A DNA stretch of 64,000 nucleotides from Leptolyngbya sp. NIES-3755 (lineage in GTDB: Bacteria; Cyanobacteriota; Cyanobacteriia; Leptolyngbyales; Leptolyngbyaceae): positions 5,589,030 to 5,653,029 of the forward strand of contig AP017308.1 of the NCBI GenBank assembly GCA_001548435.1, read 5' to 3'. The notes below the pieces were generated by a model. The model did no database searches. It was not told where the DNA came from and saw nothing but the letters and a program-made list of their open reading frames with translations. Every line of letters starts with the position of its first letter. Position 1 is the stretch's first letter. Shown here piece by piece: positions 36,011 to 44,900 of the stretch. A program made the position numbers and the translations under genes.

Positions 36011-38833
36011 ATGCTGTTACTTGGAACTAAAACTTTAACGATCGAGAATACGACGATCTTTGCTGATCACGCTGATCCGAATCAATTCTGGTATTTGCCT
36101 CGTCCCGTCAAATTTGCCCGTAGAGGCGTTGATAAACGTGCCAGTTTTACTTTCATCAAATATAAGCCCGCAGCGGTCGCGGGAGGGGCAAAAGGCGGCG
36201 GATATTTGATGTTCGATGTGGATTTGCAGTTAGATCCTGCTGTAGAGCAGAAAATCCTGGGGAAACTAAGAGCGATCGCACCCGATCGACCTAAACTTTC
36301 TGCGGTGTCATTCGATGAAGGAACGGTCGCCTGTGTTGCTCTCAACTTACAAGGTTCTGGAGGGACAACAGCACCAGATGGAACCTTCAAAGCCGTTGAA
36401 AAGATTCTCGGTGCAACCGTTCCTTCTCTTGATGCTACGAATTCAGCAACTTTTAGCTTAACGTTGAGCCAAGAAGGAGCAACTATCTTAGAGCAAGCAT
36501 TCGAGCAAGGAACGACACCCGTTGGCGTTCTCTATAATCTCAAATACACAGGAATGCGCCCTGCTCTAGAGGTTAAAATCACCGCAGATCTCAAGCGAGT
36601 TTACAATCACTTCAGTGCAGCTTTAAGCGGACAGTACTACTTTGTTAAAGTGGGAATCGAAGCTGCATTTGAAAGCTTGGTACAAAATGGTGCGATCAAA
36701 ATCGAGGTGATCAACTATTCCAGTGCAGACGATCGAGCCGAAAAAGAGAAATGGGCACTCGATTTCTTCAAAGAGAATTTGCTCAAAGAATGGTTTGAAC
36801 CAACTTTAACACCGGGTCAACTCAAAGGCGGTCAAGTTACCCCTCCTGAACTGCCCAATCGTCCTGATCCATCTCCGAACACTCCACCAACCGAGAACAC
36901 TCCACCGACGGAAAATCCAACTCCTTCTTCAGTTCGCCAACCTGCAACGCTCGAAATTACCAATCGCGATCCGAATCCTTCACCGGATGGATACTTGATC
37001 GAACATACGCCCTCTTCAAGCGGAACGGCTGAAACCCTTACCATTCGGGGTGATAATCCAACCGTGAAAGTAAATGGCGAAGTACGATCGCTTGATGCGA
37101 ACAATCAGTTGACGATCGACATTGCCGACAATACCAACGCGAATATCATTGTCGAATGTCCTGCCACAACCACAGATGAGACTTTCCATCTCTTCTTTGA
37201 CTATGACAAACCTCGCGAATCCGGTTGGTCTACCAGTTCAAAAACCTATCTGAATTATCTGAACAATACCCCAAATCCACCTGATACAGAGTTTTCAAAC
37301 ACAACATCACGCCAAGGAATTACCGACGCGCCAGGATTACACATTTCCGGTGATGGCAACCAACTCAAAGATTGGGTACGTACCCGACTTGCAGTTCCCA
37401 AGGATGTCACAATCAAAGCTCATGCCAGCTTCGAGAATGATGATTCACCATTAAAACAAACCTTTAATCTCAAGCTTTCTCAGCGGCGCTTACAAGTTGC
37501 AAAAGGTCTAATCCTACCGCTTGTCACCAGCACAACCGAGAACGCTTTCGGACATACACGAGCGAGAGATGCCCAACCTCAAAGAGTCGGAGATTTTCGC
37601 GATCGCGTTGCCGAAATCACCGGAAAAGTGATCTCTACATCTGCCGCAAAGATCGAAGCTAAACTTTCCCGTCCTGCTCCCACTGTTACCCCAACTCCGA
37701 CTCCAACCCCGACTCCAACCCCGACTCCAACGCCCGCACCCAAACCAGAACCGACTGCGGGAGATCCAGCGATCGCACTAAAGCTCAAGTTCATTCACCA
37801 AGAGGAGCAAAAAACAGTCACCCTACAGTACAATCGCTCTGAAGCAGTCCAGCGAACTTATGCGCCTCAAGGTTTGATTGGATTGTTGCTGAATGATTTA
37901 GCAGACAAGCGCAAACACTTTGTAGAAATCGATTTAGATGATCCATTCTTCCGAGTCTTCGCTGTTCAGTTAGATGGCTCGATCGACTTTGAACGAATCG
38001 GCTTAAAATCGGCTCAAGTTGCGATCGACTATGGCAATCCAAACAATGCGATCGAGCATAAACACGCTGATTTTGTGTTTGAACCGAATGAACCGACTGA
38101 GCAAAAATTCGAGGTGTTCATGAACTCGACTGCTGATACTTTCTACAAGTACAGTGTTCAGTATCATTTTGATCCAGGTTCAGACTGGGAAGGACGCGCT
38201 TACTCTTATGAGATTCCTGCAATTCCTACGGACGATCGGACTCTTGCGATCAATCCATTTGAACACTTGGGATTCTTAGAAGCGCGTGTGGTTCCGAATC
38301 GAATTGATTGGGGTGTGATTGATTCGATTGATGCAATCTTGTCTTATCAAAGCCCGACAGGATGGAACAAGACTAAGACGTTCACATTTACGTCTGCATC
38401 ATCGGCTCAGAGTTGGAAGCTGCGACTCGATGATCCAAATGCTCGATCGTACAATTATCGATTCGTCTATCATCTCAAAGACGGAACCAAGCAAGAATCC
38501 GAGTTAGCTCCAACTGAAACAACTGCGATCGCACTTAATGACCCGTTTGAAGGCGCATTGGATATTCAGTTCATTCCTCTGTTCGCTCCAGGTTCACTTC
38601 GGATGATGTTCATTGATGTGAAATACAACGATCCAGTCAATCTCTACAACCGTGAAGAGCGATTGGAACTATCGGGAACATCAACTGCGCCAGTTCTATT
38701 ACGTCTCTCGCTCAAAGATCGAACCAAGCGATCGTTCCAATATCGACTTACGATCGTAAAAGACAACCAACTCCGACAGAGTGCATTTATTTCAACTGAA
38801 GAAACCTTAATCGGCATCTCTGATAATATCTAG
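36011..38833 (+). CDS. Unknown protein, paralogous cluster member 6, with Pro-rich linkers and OmpA-like segment (940 aa)
   Basis: Start ATG 36011. Residues 10-235 are the shared domain (TIFADHADPNQFWYLPRPVKF, GGGYLMFDVDLQL, SATFSLTLSQEGATILEQAF). An insert of about 330 residues follows, absent from the paralogues: a Pro/Thr/Asn-rich linker, a beta domain, then a stretch (about 455-540) with LKLSQRRLQVAKGL and GHTRARDAQPQR...DRVAEI that resembles an OmpA-like peptidoglycan-binding domain. A (PT)n linker comes next at 561-580. The family joint VEIDLDDPFFRVF and beta modules return at about 640-940. If the OmpA-like reading is right, this member may touch the cell wall. A terminator follows. 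Confidence 0.72.
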   Translation: MLLLGTKTLTIENTTIFADHADPNQFWYLPRPVKFARRGVDKRASFTFIKYKPAAVAGGAKGGGYLMFDVDLQLDPAVEQKILGKLRAIAPDRPKLSAVSFDEGTVACVALNLQGSGGTTAPDGTFKAVEKILGATVPSLDATNSATFSLTLSQEGATILEQAFEQGTTPVGVLYNLKYTGMRPALEVKITADLKRVYNHFSAALSGQYYFVKVGIEAAFESLVQNGAIKIEVINYSSADDRAEKEKWALDFFKENLLKEWFEPTLTPGQLKGGQVTPPELPNRPDPSPNTPPTENTPPTENPTPSSVRQPATLEITNRDPNPSPDGYLIEHTPSSSGTAETLTIRGDNPTVKVNGEVRSLDANNQLTIDIADNTNANIIVECPATTTDETFHLFFDYDKPRESGWSTSSKTYLNYLNNTPNPPDTEFSNTTSRQGITDAPGLHISGDGNQLKDWVRTRLAVPKDVTIKAHASFENDDSPLKQTFNLKLSQRRLQVAKGLILPLVTSTTENAFGHTRARDAQPQRVGDFRDRVAEITGKVISTSAAKIEAKLSRPAPTVTPTPTPTPTPTPTPTPAPKPEPTAGDPAIALKLKFIHQEEQKTVTLQYNRSEAVQRTYAPQGLIGLLLNDLADKRKHFVEIDLDDPFFRVFAVQLDGSIDFERIGLKSAQVAIDYGNPNNAIEHKHADFVFEPNEPTEQKFEVFMNSTADTFYKYSVQYHFDPGSDWEGRAYSYEIPAIPTDDRTLAINPFEHLGFLEARVVPNRIDWGVIDSIDAILSYQSPTGWNKTKTFTFTSASSAQSWKLRLDDPNARSYNYRFVYHLKDGTKQESELAPTETTAIALNDPFEGALDIQFIPLFAPGSLRMMFIDVKYNDPVNLYNREERLELSGTSTAPVLLRLSLKDRTKRSFQYRLTIVKDNQLRQSAFISTEETLIGISDNI
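37691..37738 (+). repeat. 12-bp tandem repeat coding Pro-Thr linker
   Basis: Four copies of a 12-bp unit (CCAACYCCGACT, last copy degenerate) code a Pro-Thr run at residues 561-576 of the protein that contains it. It is a flexible linker and a likely site of length variation. Confidence 0.85.
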
Positions 38834-38839
38834 CCAATT

Positions 38840-38882
38840 TTGCCGTAGTTCTTGTCAATGAGGAACTGCGGCAATTTTTTTC
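38840..38882 (+). terminator. Intrinsic terminator after the six-gene cluster
   Basis: Arms 38840-38853 and 38861-38874 form a 14-bp stem with two G-T pairs and a short loop, followed by eight T. It separates the six-gene cluster from the baseplate genes, so these need their own promoter in 38883-38958. An inverted repeat ACTGAGA/TCTCAGT lies there at 38914-38942. Confidence 0.88.
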
Positions 38883-38958
38883 GTCAAGACTCGACTTTTG
38901 GCGAATACTTCAGACTGAGATCCTTGGGTAGAGTGTCTCAGTTAGTCGATCGTGTCTC

Positions 38959-39435
38959 ATGTCAGATTTACCCCAAACTATGACCGAGCAAGCTTTCCTT
39001 GGAAAAGGGTGGAGCTTTCCGATTTGCATTAATGTTCAAGGCAATGTCCAGCTTAGTAGTGGAGACCGCAGCATCGAGGAATCGATTTGGTTGATTTTGA
39101 GTACGAATGTGGGCGAACGGGTTGGTCGTCCAGAGTTTGGCTCTACGTTGTCTGAATTGACCTTTGCTCCGTTGAATTCGGACACATTAGTTTTGATGTG
39201 TGTTGCAGTCGAAGAAGCATTGGAACAATGGGAGCCTCGAATTGAAATTGAGAATGTGCAAGCTGAACCTGATCCGATCAATGGACGGGTGGATATTCTG
39301 ATTGACTATTCTGTGCTGGAAAACTATGAGCCGAGGAGCTTGGTGTATCCGTTCTATCTTCAAGGAGAGCAAGACGAAGGAGAAGACTTAGAAACGGAAG
39401 GGATGGGAGGATTTCAGGCTTTGCAAGATTGGTGA
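38959..39435 (+). CDS. GPW/gp25-like baseplate protein
   Basis: A 158-aa protein with the gp25-like fold of contractile-tail baseplates (phage T4 gp25, T6SS TssE, eCIS homologues). The key block is GRPEFGSTLSELTFAP, with the family Glu-Phe-Gly, preceded by EESIWLILSTNVGER. The domain is about 20-125; the C-terminal 30 residues are acidic. gp25 clamps the first sheath layer onto the inner baseplate. It is the first gene after the terminator and starts the baseplate operon. Confidence 0.92.
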   Translation: MSDLPQTMTEQAFLGKGWSFPICINVQGNVQLSSGDRSIEESIWLILSTNVGERVGRPEFGSTLSELTFAPLNSDTLVLMCVAVEEALEQWEPRIEIENVQAEPDPINGRVDILIDYSVLENYEPRSLVYPFYLQGEQDEGEDLETEGMGGFQALQDW

Positions 39436-39470
39436 ACTTATATTAGTAAATCCTAATCAATGGCTCTATG

Positions 39471-40037
39471 ATGGACTTTTTACCTCAGTTACCCAAATCT
39501 GACTTAGACGATCGCAGTTTTCAAGATCTAGTCGATGAAGCCCTACTTAGAATTCCCCGCTATTGCCCGGAGTGGACGAACTTCAATCCGAGTGATCCGG
39601 GTGTAACCATGATTGAGTTGTTTGCTTGGATGACCGAGCAAATGCTTCAACGATTCAATCAAGTTCCCCGTCGAAACTATGTTGCCTTTTTAGAACTATT
39701 AGGGGTGCGGCTCCAGCCTCCGATGCCTGCCCGAACGGATTTAACTTTCTATCTCAATACCAATTTATCTGAACCGTATACAATTGCTCAAAACACTGAA
39801 GTTGCAACACTCAGAACAGAAGCGGAATCTGCGATCGTATTCAGTACCGATCAAGATTTAACGATCGATGTTCCGATGCTGCGACATTTCCTTACCGCAG
39901 AAACAGTAGAAGATCAGCCTGCAAACTTACGCGATTGTTTCACGAATCGTTGGATACAAACATCAGACGGAGCTTGGTCGGGTGCAGAACAATGTTTATT
40001 CGCAGAACAGCCACAACCCGGAAATTGTTTCTATCTA
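39471..40037 (+). pseudogene. Baseplate assembly protein (TIGR02243-like), 5' part cut by an insertion sequence
   Basis: Encodes the first 189 residues, beginning MDFLPQLPKSDLDDRSF; the region NPSDPGVTMIELFAWMTEQM is the hallmark of gpJ-like/TIGR02243 baseplate proteins of eCIS-type tails. The frame reads into an IS element at 40038 and ends five codons inside it (stop at 40059-40061). Joining CTA at 40035 to GTG at 40887 gives one continuous frame of about 726 residues, the length expected for the family. ATG 39468 is three bases upstream. Confidence 0.9.
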
Positions 40038-40884
40038 GAGGGTGTTATGCACTTTTGTTAAACTGGAGGCATGAGTAGAAAGCCTTATCCCACAGATGTC
40101 AGCGACGAAGAATGGGTATTTGTCGCACCATACTTAACATTGATGAGCGAAGATGCACCGCAGCGCGAACACAGTCTGAGAGAAGTGTTTAACGGTTTAC
40201 GATACGTGGCGAGAAGCGGAGGAGCGTGGCGACTAATGCCGCATGACTTGCCGCCGTGGGCAGCGGTGTACCAACAAACGCAGCGGTGGATGAAAGCAGG
40301 GGTGTTTGAAACGATGGTACATGACCTGCGCGAATTGTTACGGCTTCTGTCTGGACGCAACGAGCAACCGAGTGCCGTGATTCTAGATAGTCGCACCTTA
40401 CAGTCTACGCTTGAGAGCGGACATCGAGCAGGGTACGACGGCGGGAAACGCAAGAAAGGCAGCAAAGTCCATATTGCGGTGGACACATTAGGGCAACTGT
40501 TAGCGTTGCACGTCACGCCTGCGAACGAGCAAGACCGTCACCAAGTCCAAGTTCTGGTTGAGCAAGTGCAACAAGTCACCGGAGACAACATAGAAGTGGC
40601 GTTTGTTGATCAAGCTTATACCGGAGAACCAGCGGCACAAGCGGCAGAACAGCAAGGAGTTCGATTGGAAGTCGTGAAACTGCCGGAAGCCAAGAAGGGC
40701 TTCGTGCTGCTTCCTCGTCGGTGGGTGGTCGAGCGTAGTTTTGGCTGGATGTCCCGGTTTCGGCGGTTAGTGCGAGATTATGAGCGTCTAGCTGAAACTT
40801 TAGCAGGGTTTCACCTGGTCGCGTTTGCGATGTTGATGGTCAAACAGTTTGTTGAACTTCGCTTTCAAAGTTCATAACACCCTC
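40038..40884 (+). mobile_element. IS5-family insertion sequence (IS427/IS1031-like), 847 bp
   Basis: Terminal inverted repeats GAGGGTGTTATG (40038-40049) and CATAACACCCTC (40873-40884) are perfect over 12 bp. The target duplication is TA (40036-40037 and 40885-40886); it could also be read as CTAG, because the repeat ends overlap a CTAG. It carries one intact transposase gene. The element sits inside the baseplate gene. Confidence 0.95.
40071..40877 (+). CDS. IS5-family transposase
   Basis: A single uninterrupted 268-aa DDE transposase, whereas many IS427-group elements need a frameshift. The N-terminal DUF4096-like half (SDEEWVFVAPYL, LREVFNGLRYVARSG) is followed by the catalytic triad: Asp in AVILDSRTLQS, Asp in VAFVDQAYTG and Glu in VVERSFGWM. 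The RBS is CTGGAGG at 40063-40068. An intact gene and perfect ends suggest a recent, possibly still mobile insertion. Confidence 0.95.
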   Translation: MSRKPYPTDVSDEEWVFVAPYLTLMSEDAPQREHSLREVFNGLRYVARSGGAWRLMPHDLPPWAAVYQQTQRWMKAGVFETMVHDLRELLRLLSGRNEQPSAVILDSRTLQSTLESGHRAGYDGGKRKKGSKVHIAVDTLGQLLALHVTPANEQDRHQVQVLVEQVQQVTGDNIEVAFVDQAYTGEPAAQAAEQQGVRLEVVKLPEAKKGFVLLPRRWVVERSFGWMSRFRRLVRDYERLAETLAGFHLVAFAMLMVKQFVELRFQSS

Positions 40885-40886
40885 TA

Positions 40887-42500
40887 GTGTTTGACCCGCG
40901 AGAATCATTAAGCGGCAATGTGGTTTCAATTACGGTTCGAGGAGAAGCAGCAACTTCAACCGGGATCAATCCGCATGTTCCGCCACGTCGGTGGGAAGCT
41001 TGGAATGGCGAAGCTTGGGAACCGATTTTGCGAACTGAAGAAGACGATCGTACTCAGGGATTTAGCTTTAGTGATTTGAGCCAGCAACGCCCGAATACAG
41101 TTCAAACCGCAGATGTTGTACTTCATTTACCAAAGCAATTTCCAGTCTCACAGTTCCAATCTTATCGAGGACATTGGTTACGCTGTGTCTGTGTTTCGAC
41201 CAATGGCGAACAGCCTGATTATCGTCGATCGCCGCAAGTTTTAGGACTGTCGGTACAATCGATCGGGGGAACGATTTCTGCTAGTCAATGTTCTCGAATT
41301 GAAGATGAAATTTTAGGAACCAGTGACGGAACTGCGGGGCAAACGTTTCAATTGTTCGGTGCTCCGGTTTTAAGTCGAACTGAAGGCGAATATTTACAAG
41401 TGATTCCGCCGAACAGTTTGCCGCAGACTTGGCAAGAAGTCCCTGATTTTTCGGCTTCTGATGCTCACGATCGACATTATGTGATTGATTCTTTAACCGG
41501 AGCGGTGCAGTTTGGTCCCTTAGTTCGAGAACCGATGCAACTGCGCCAAGAAATGCACGATCGTAATCAGATTCAATCTCAGAAGCGCGGAACAGCGGTC
41601 ACTTCACCAACTGAACTAGAAACTTTAGAACGTCAGTATGGAGCAATTCCACCACGCGGATCAACGATTCGGATGCTGTCTTATCGGACAGGTGGTGGAC
41701 AGCAGGGGAATGTTCAGCGGGAAATGTTACGAGTGTTGAAAACAGCAGTTCCCTTTGTCGCATCCGTGATTAATCATGAGCCTGCACAAAATGGGACGGA
41801 TGCGGAATCGTTAGAACATGCAGCAATTCGAGTTCCGAAATTACTACGATCGAACAATCGAGCCGTCACTCCCGAAGACTTTGAAACGCTGACTTTACAA
41901 GCAGGTGGAGTTGCCCGCTGTCGATGTTTGCCTGCAAGTCACAATCAAGAAGCAGGAACGGTTCGATTGTTGATCGTGCCGAAAGTGAATTTAAACTCGA
42001 TCGATGATAGTTCAGGGATTCATCCTGATCAACTGGTCATTCGTTCAAGCTTGAGAGAGCAAATCTTAGCTTATCTGAATGAGCGAAAGCTATTAGGTGT
42101 GCAAATCCAACTTGATACGCCTGAATATGTTGGGGTCTCAGTTCGAGTTGAAGTGGGAGTTGATCCGGTTTATAGCAATCCTCAAGCACGAGAAACGATT
42201 TTGCGACAATTACGATCGTCGTTATACCGCTTCTTAAATCCAGTGATCGGAGGCTTAGATGGCATGGGTTGGGAATTTGGACGACCGTTGTATCCGTCCG
42301 ACATTGTGGCATTGTTCCAGCAAGTTCAAGGAGTGCGATATTTGGGAGCAGTGCAGCTATTTGAACTAAGATATCAAGCAACAGGATGGGTTCGGAATCC
42401 TTCCCCGCAATCTGTGATTAATCCGGGAGCATTGGGACTAATTTGCTCTTGGAACGATCGACAACTTCGCGCCAATCATTCTATTAATTTGATTGCCTAA
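40887..42500 (+). pseudogene. Baseplate assembly protein (TIGR02243-like), 3' part after the insertion sequence
   Basis: Encodes the remaining 537 residues, beginning at GTG 40887 right after the target duplication. It contains the beta-rich middle and the YRTGGGQQGNV block, RVPKLLRSNNRAVTPEDFE and a C-terminal half (VRLLIVPKVN, SSLYRFLNP, GWEFGRPLYPSDI) typical of gpJ-like baseplate wedge proteins. The frame is otherwise intact. It could be expressed only from a promoter in the IS or by GTG initiation; such a half is unlikely to assemble. The stop is two bases before the next gene. Confidence 0.9.
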
Positions 42501-42502
42501 CT

Positions 42503-43492
42503 ATGCTGCAAACGTTTTCCAATCGATTGTTGCGGGTTCAACTGCTTGCAATGAAGGTGATGGAAGCAACACCATCCACCGAAACAAGTGGGTTTAACTT
42601 AACATTGCATCCAGGAGAACCCACAGAACTGTTAGTGCAATTAGAAAACCTGGGAACTCGATCGCTATTTATTGATCTGCGACTAGAAAGTAATTGTCCT
42701 GCTTCATGGCATCAAGTCGGAGTCGAGGGACAAGAACTATTACCAGGACGCAGAATGGATGCGGTTCTGTATTTTCAGATTCCGAGTGATTTTTTTGAGA
42801 ATCAAACGGCATTGCGATCGGGCGAAACATTGACGATCGACTATCAAGGTCAAGTCGTTGTCGCTTATCACGAGGCAGAGCAAACCGAGCCAGAAATTGA
42901 ATATGCAGCACTAAATCTCTTTGTTCGTCCGCAAAGTCAGTATTCGCAATTTCTACCAACGGTTTATCGAGAAGTTGATTTTATCAATCGATTCCTCAAG
43001 ATCTTTGAGCAAGCGTTTGAACCAGTTGTGAATGCCAGTGATACCTTCTGGGCATATCTCAATCCAAACACTGCACCTCAAGCTTTACTGCCCTTTTTAG
43101 CGCATTGGGTAGATTGGCGACTTGATCCGCGTTGGAGTGTCGCACAGCAGCGTCGATTGATTCAGAATGCGATCGAGATCTATCGCTGGCGGGGAACTCG
43201 ACGCGGTTTAAGGCTTTTCCTACATCTATACACAAATCTTCCGATCGATGATCATCTCAGCCACGAATCGGATAAACATATTTGCATTGAAGAAGCAACT
43301 TACAAAGCTTTCCATCTCGGAACAGTTGCACTCGGTCAAGACACTGCACTCGGTCGGGGTCGTCCCTATCATTTCATTGTTCGATTGCGAAAGCCCTCAG
43401 AGATGCAGATCGATGAGAACTTGATTCGCTACATCATCGAGCAAGAAAAGCCTGCGTTTTGTACTTATGAATTGTCGATCGTAGAAGGTTAA
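42503..43492 (+). CDS. Phage tail protein (TIGR02242-like, gpI/Afp12-type)
   Basis: A 329-aa protein. The N-terminal ~150 residues form a beta-rich domain. The C-terminal half has the family landmarks SQFLPTVYRE, FLAHWVDWRLDPRW and RRLIQNAIEIYRWRGTRRGL, as in tail proteins that bridge the baseplate in eCIS and P2-like tails. It ends with a conserved-looking EKPAFCTYEL. It follows the baseplate gene by two bases. No signal peptide. Confidence 0.9.
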   Translation: MLQTFSNRLLRVQLLAMKVMEATPSTETSGFNLTLHPGEPTELLVQLENLGTRSLFIDLRLESNCPASWHQVGVEGQELLPGRRMDAVLYFQIPSDFFENQTALRSGETLTIDYQGQVVVAYHEAEQTEPEIEYAALNLFVRPQSQYSQFLPTVYREVDFINRFLKIFEQAFEPVVNASDTFWAYLNPNTAPQALLPFLAHWVDWRLDPRWSVAQQRRLIQNAIEIYRWRGTRRGLRLFLHLYTNLPIDDHLSHESDKHICIEEATYKAFHLGTVALGQDTALGRGRPYHFIVRLRKPSEMQIDENLIRYIIEQEKPAFCTYELSIVEG

Positions 43493-43496
43493 TCTG

Positions 43497-44810
43497 ATGA
43501 CATTAGTTCCCTCACTCCAACCCTTTGAGCGCTTACAAGTTTCGGATGGATTGTTGATCAATGCCGATCGCTGGAGACACGCGCATGACTATCACCGCAA
43601 GCGCCAGAATGTTCTGTACCAATCGCTGAATCAGGCGGGAATTGTTTGGGGATTGGGAGTTTGTCCGATCGACGCGCCAGCAGAAGTGACTTCACAGTAT
43701 CGAGATGGACGCTGGATTCAGATTCAACCGGGACTCGCGATCGATGCGTTGGGAAATCCGATCGTAGTTCCAGAAGCGATCGATTTTCGGATTTCTTCTG
43801 AGCCATTCAATGATCAACCTCTGCTCGTCTATGTTGTTATTAGCTATGTTGATCCCGATCAGCTTTATCGTCCTTCTGGCTTAGAATTGGTTGCAGAATC
43901 CTTCCGAATTGATGAGAAGAATCATTTACCGGATGCTCTCGAAATTGAGCTTTGTCGAATCGAATTACAGCCAGGAATTGAAAGAATCGAAACTGCAACT
44001 TCAGTGCTATTTCCTCAGAGCAATAGTCTGGATTTAAGACATCGCGTTTCAGCACAATCCAAAGCGAAAGAAAGTGTCCAAGTTGCAACACTGAATCAAT
44101 TGAAAATTCATGATCGATTAAAATCATTAGCTCGATCGAGTCAAGGACTTTATCCGAACTTACAGATTAATGTTTGCCAACTCGAAACAAACTGGAATCA
44201 GCAACAACTTGTCGTTCTATCTTCATCCGCGCTTTCGTTCACGGCATCACAGTTAGAGCCGATTCGACAGTATGTTCAGCAAGGTGGAACGATATTGATT
44301 GAAAGTCCGATCGAGGATACAAGATTCAGAGAAATGCTACTGGTGCAGCAACAATTAGAAAACGCGATCGCAGAACTCGACACCAAACTGTATTCTCCGA
44401 ACTCCAGAATGAACACATCGGACACGGAATCTTTGAGTCGATCGCTTTCTTCCGAACTGGAAGCAATTAATAGTGCAGTTCAAGCTCTCGCACAATCCAC
44501 GATTCAACCGTATCAAGAGTTTGCACAGTCCCTAGACACCACTCTAATTCCTTGGAATCAGCTTCAAAACGGTCATTTATTGCTCTCAAAACCATTTCTG
44601 TTTAGCGCACTTCCCACAGTTAAACATCAACCGATTCAGCTTTGGGCAGGAGATGGACTGATTGTAATGTTTGGTGAGTTATCAACGGCTTGGCAGAATA
44701 GCGATCGTACTTTATCAAGGGAAACCATTCGATCGGCTCAAGAATTCGGCATCAATCTACTTCACTATGCTTGGGTAAGACATCATCTCATGCAATTACA
44801 GCAATCCTGA
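43497..44810 (+). CDS. DUF4159-like protein of the baseplate operon (437 aa)
   Basis: Two parts. The N-terminal ~200 residues, with QVSDGLLINADRWRHAHDY, resemble proteins that follow TIGR02242 genes in cyanobacterial tail-like clusters. Residues about 200-430 look like a DUF4159/GATase-like domain: VLSSSALSF, RQYVQQGGTILIES, a helical insert and a final LLHYAWVRHH. No catalytic Cys or Ser is evident. Function unknown; the position suggests an accessory of the baseplate. It starts four bases after the tail protein gene. Confidence 0.72.
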   Translation: MTLVPSLQPFERLQVSDGLLINADRWRHAHDYHRKRQNVLYQSLNQAGIVWGLGVCPIDAPAEVTSQYRDGRWIQIQPGLAIDALGNPIVVPEAIDFRISSEPFNDQPLLVYVVISYVDPDQLYRPSGLELVAESFRIDEKNHLPDALEIELCRIELQPGIERIETATSVLFPQSNSLDLRHRVSAQSKAKESVQVATLNQLKIHDRLKSLARSSQGLYPNLQINVCQLETNWNQQQLVVLSSSALSFTASQLEPIRQYVQQGGTILIESPIEDTRFREMLLVQQQLENAIAELDTKLYSPNSRMNTSDTESLSRSLSSELEAINSAVQALAQSTIQPYQEFAQSLDTTLIPWNQLQNGHLLLSKPFLFSALPTVKHQPIQLWAGDGLIVMFGELSTAWQNSDRTLSRETIRSAQEFGINLLHYAWVRHHLMQLQQS

Positions 44811-44900
44811 TATCAATCATCGAAGTTCGACCTTTGGCTACTACTGCTCGATCGAGAATCCTTCTAAACTTGCGATGATTTTCCTCATTCTTTAGCCGCT

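Noticed and set aside
37691-37738. CRISPR-like array
   Set aside because: The repeat is a 12-bp coding repeat without spacers that encodes a Pro-Thr linker. No other array-like repeat and no cas genes were seen.
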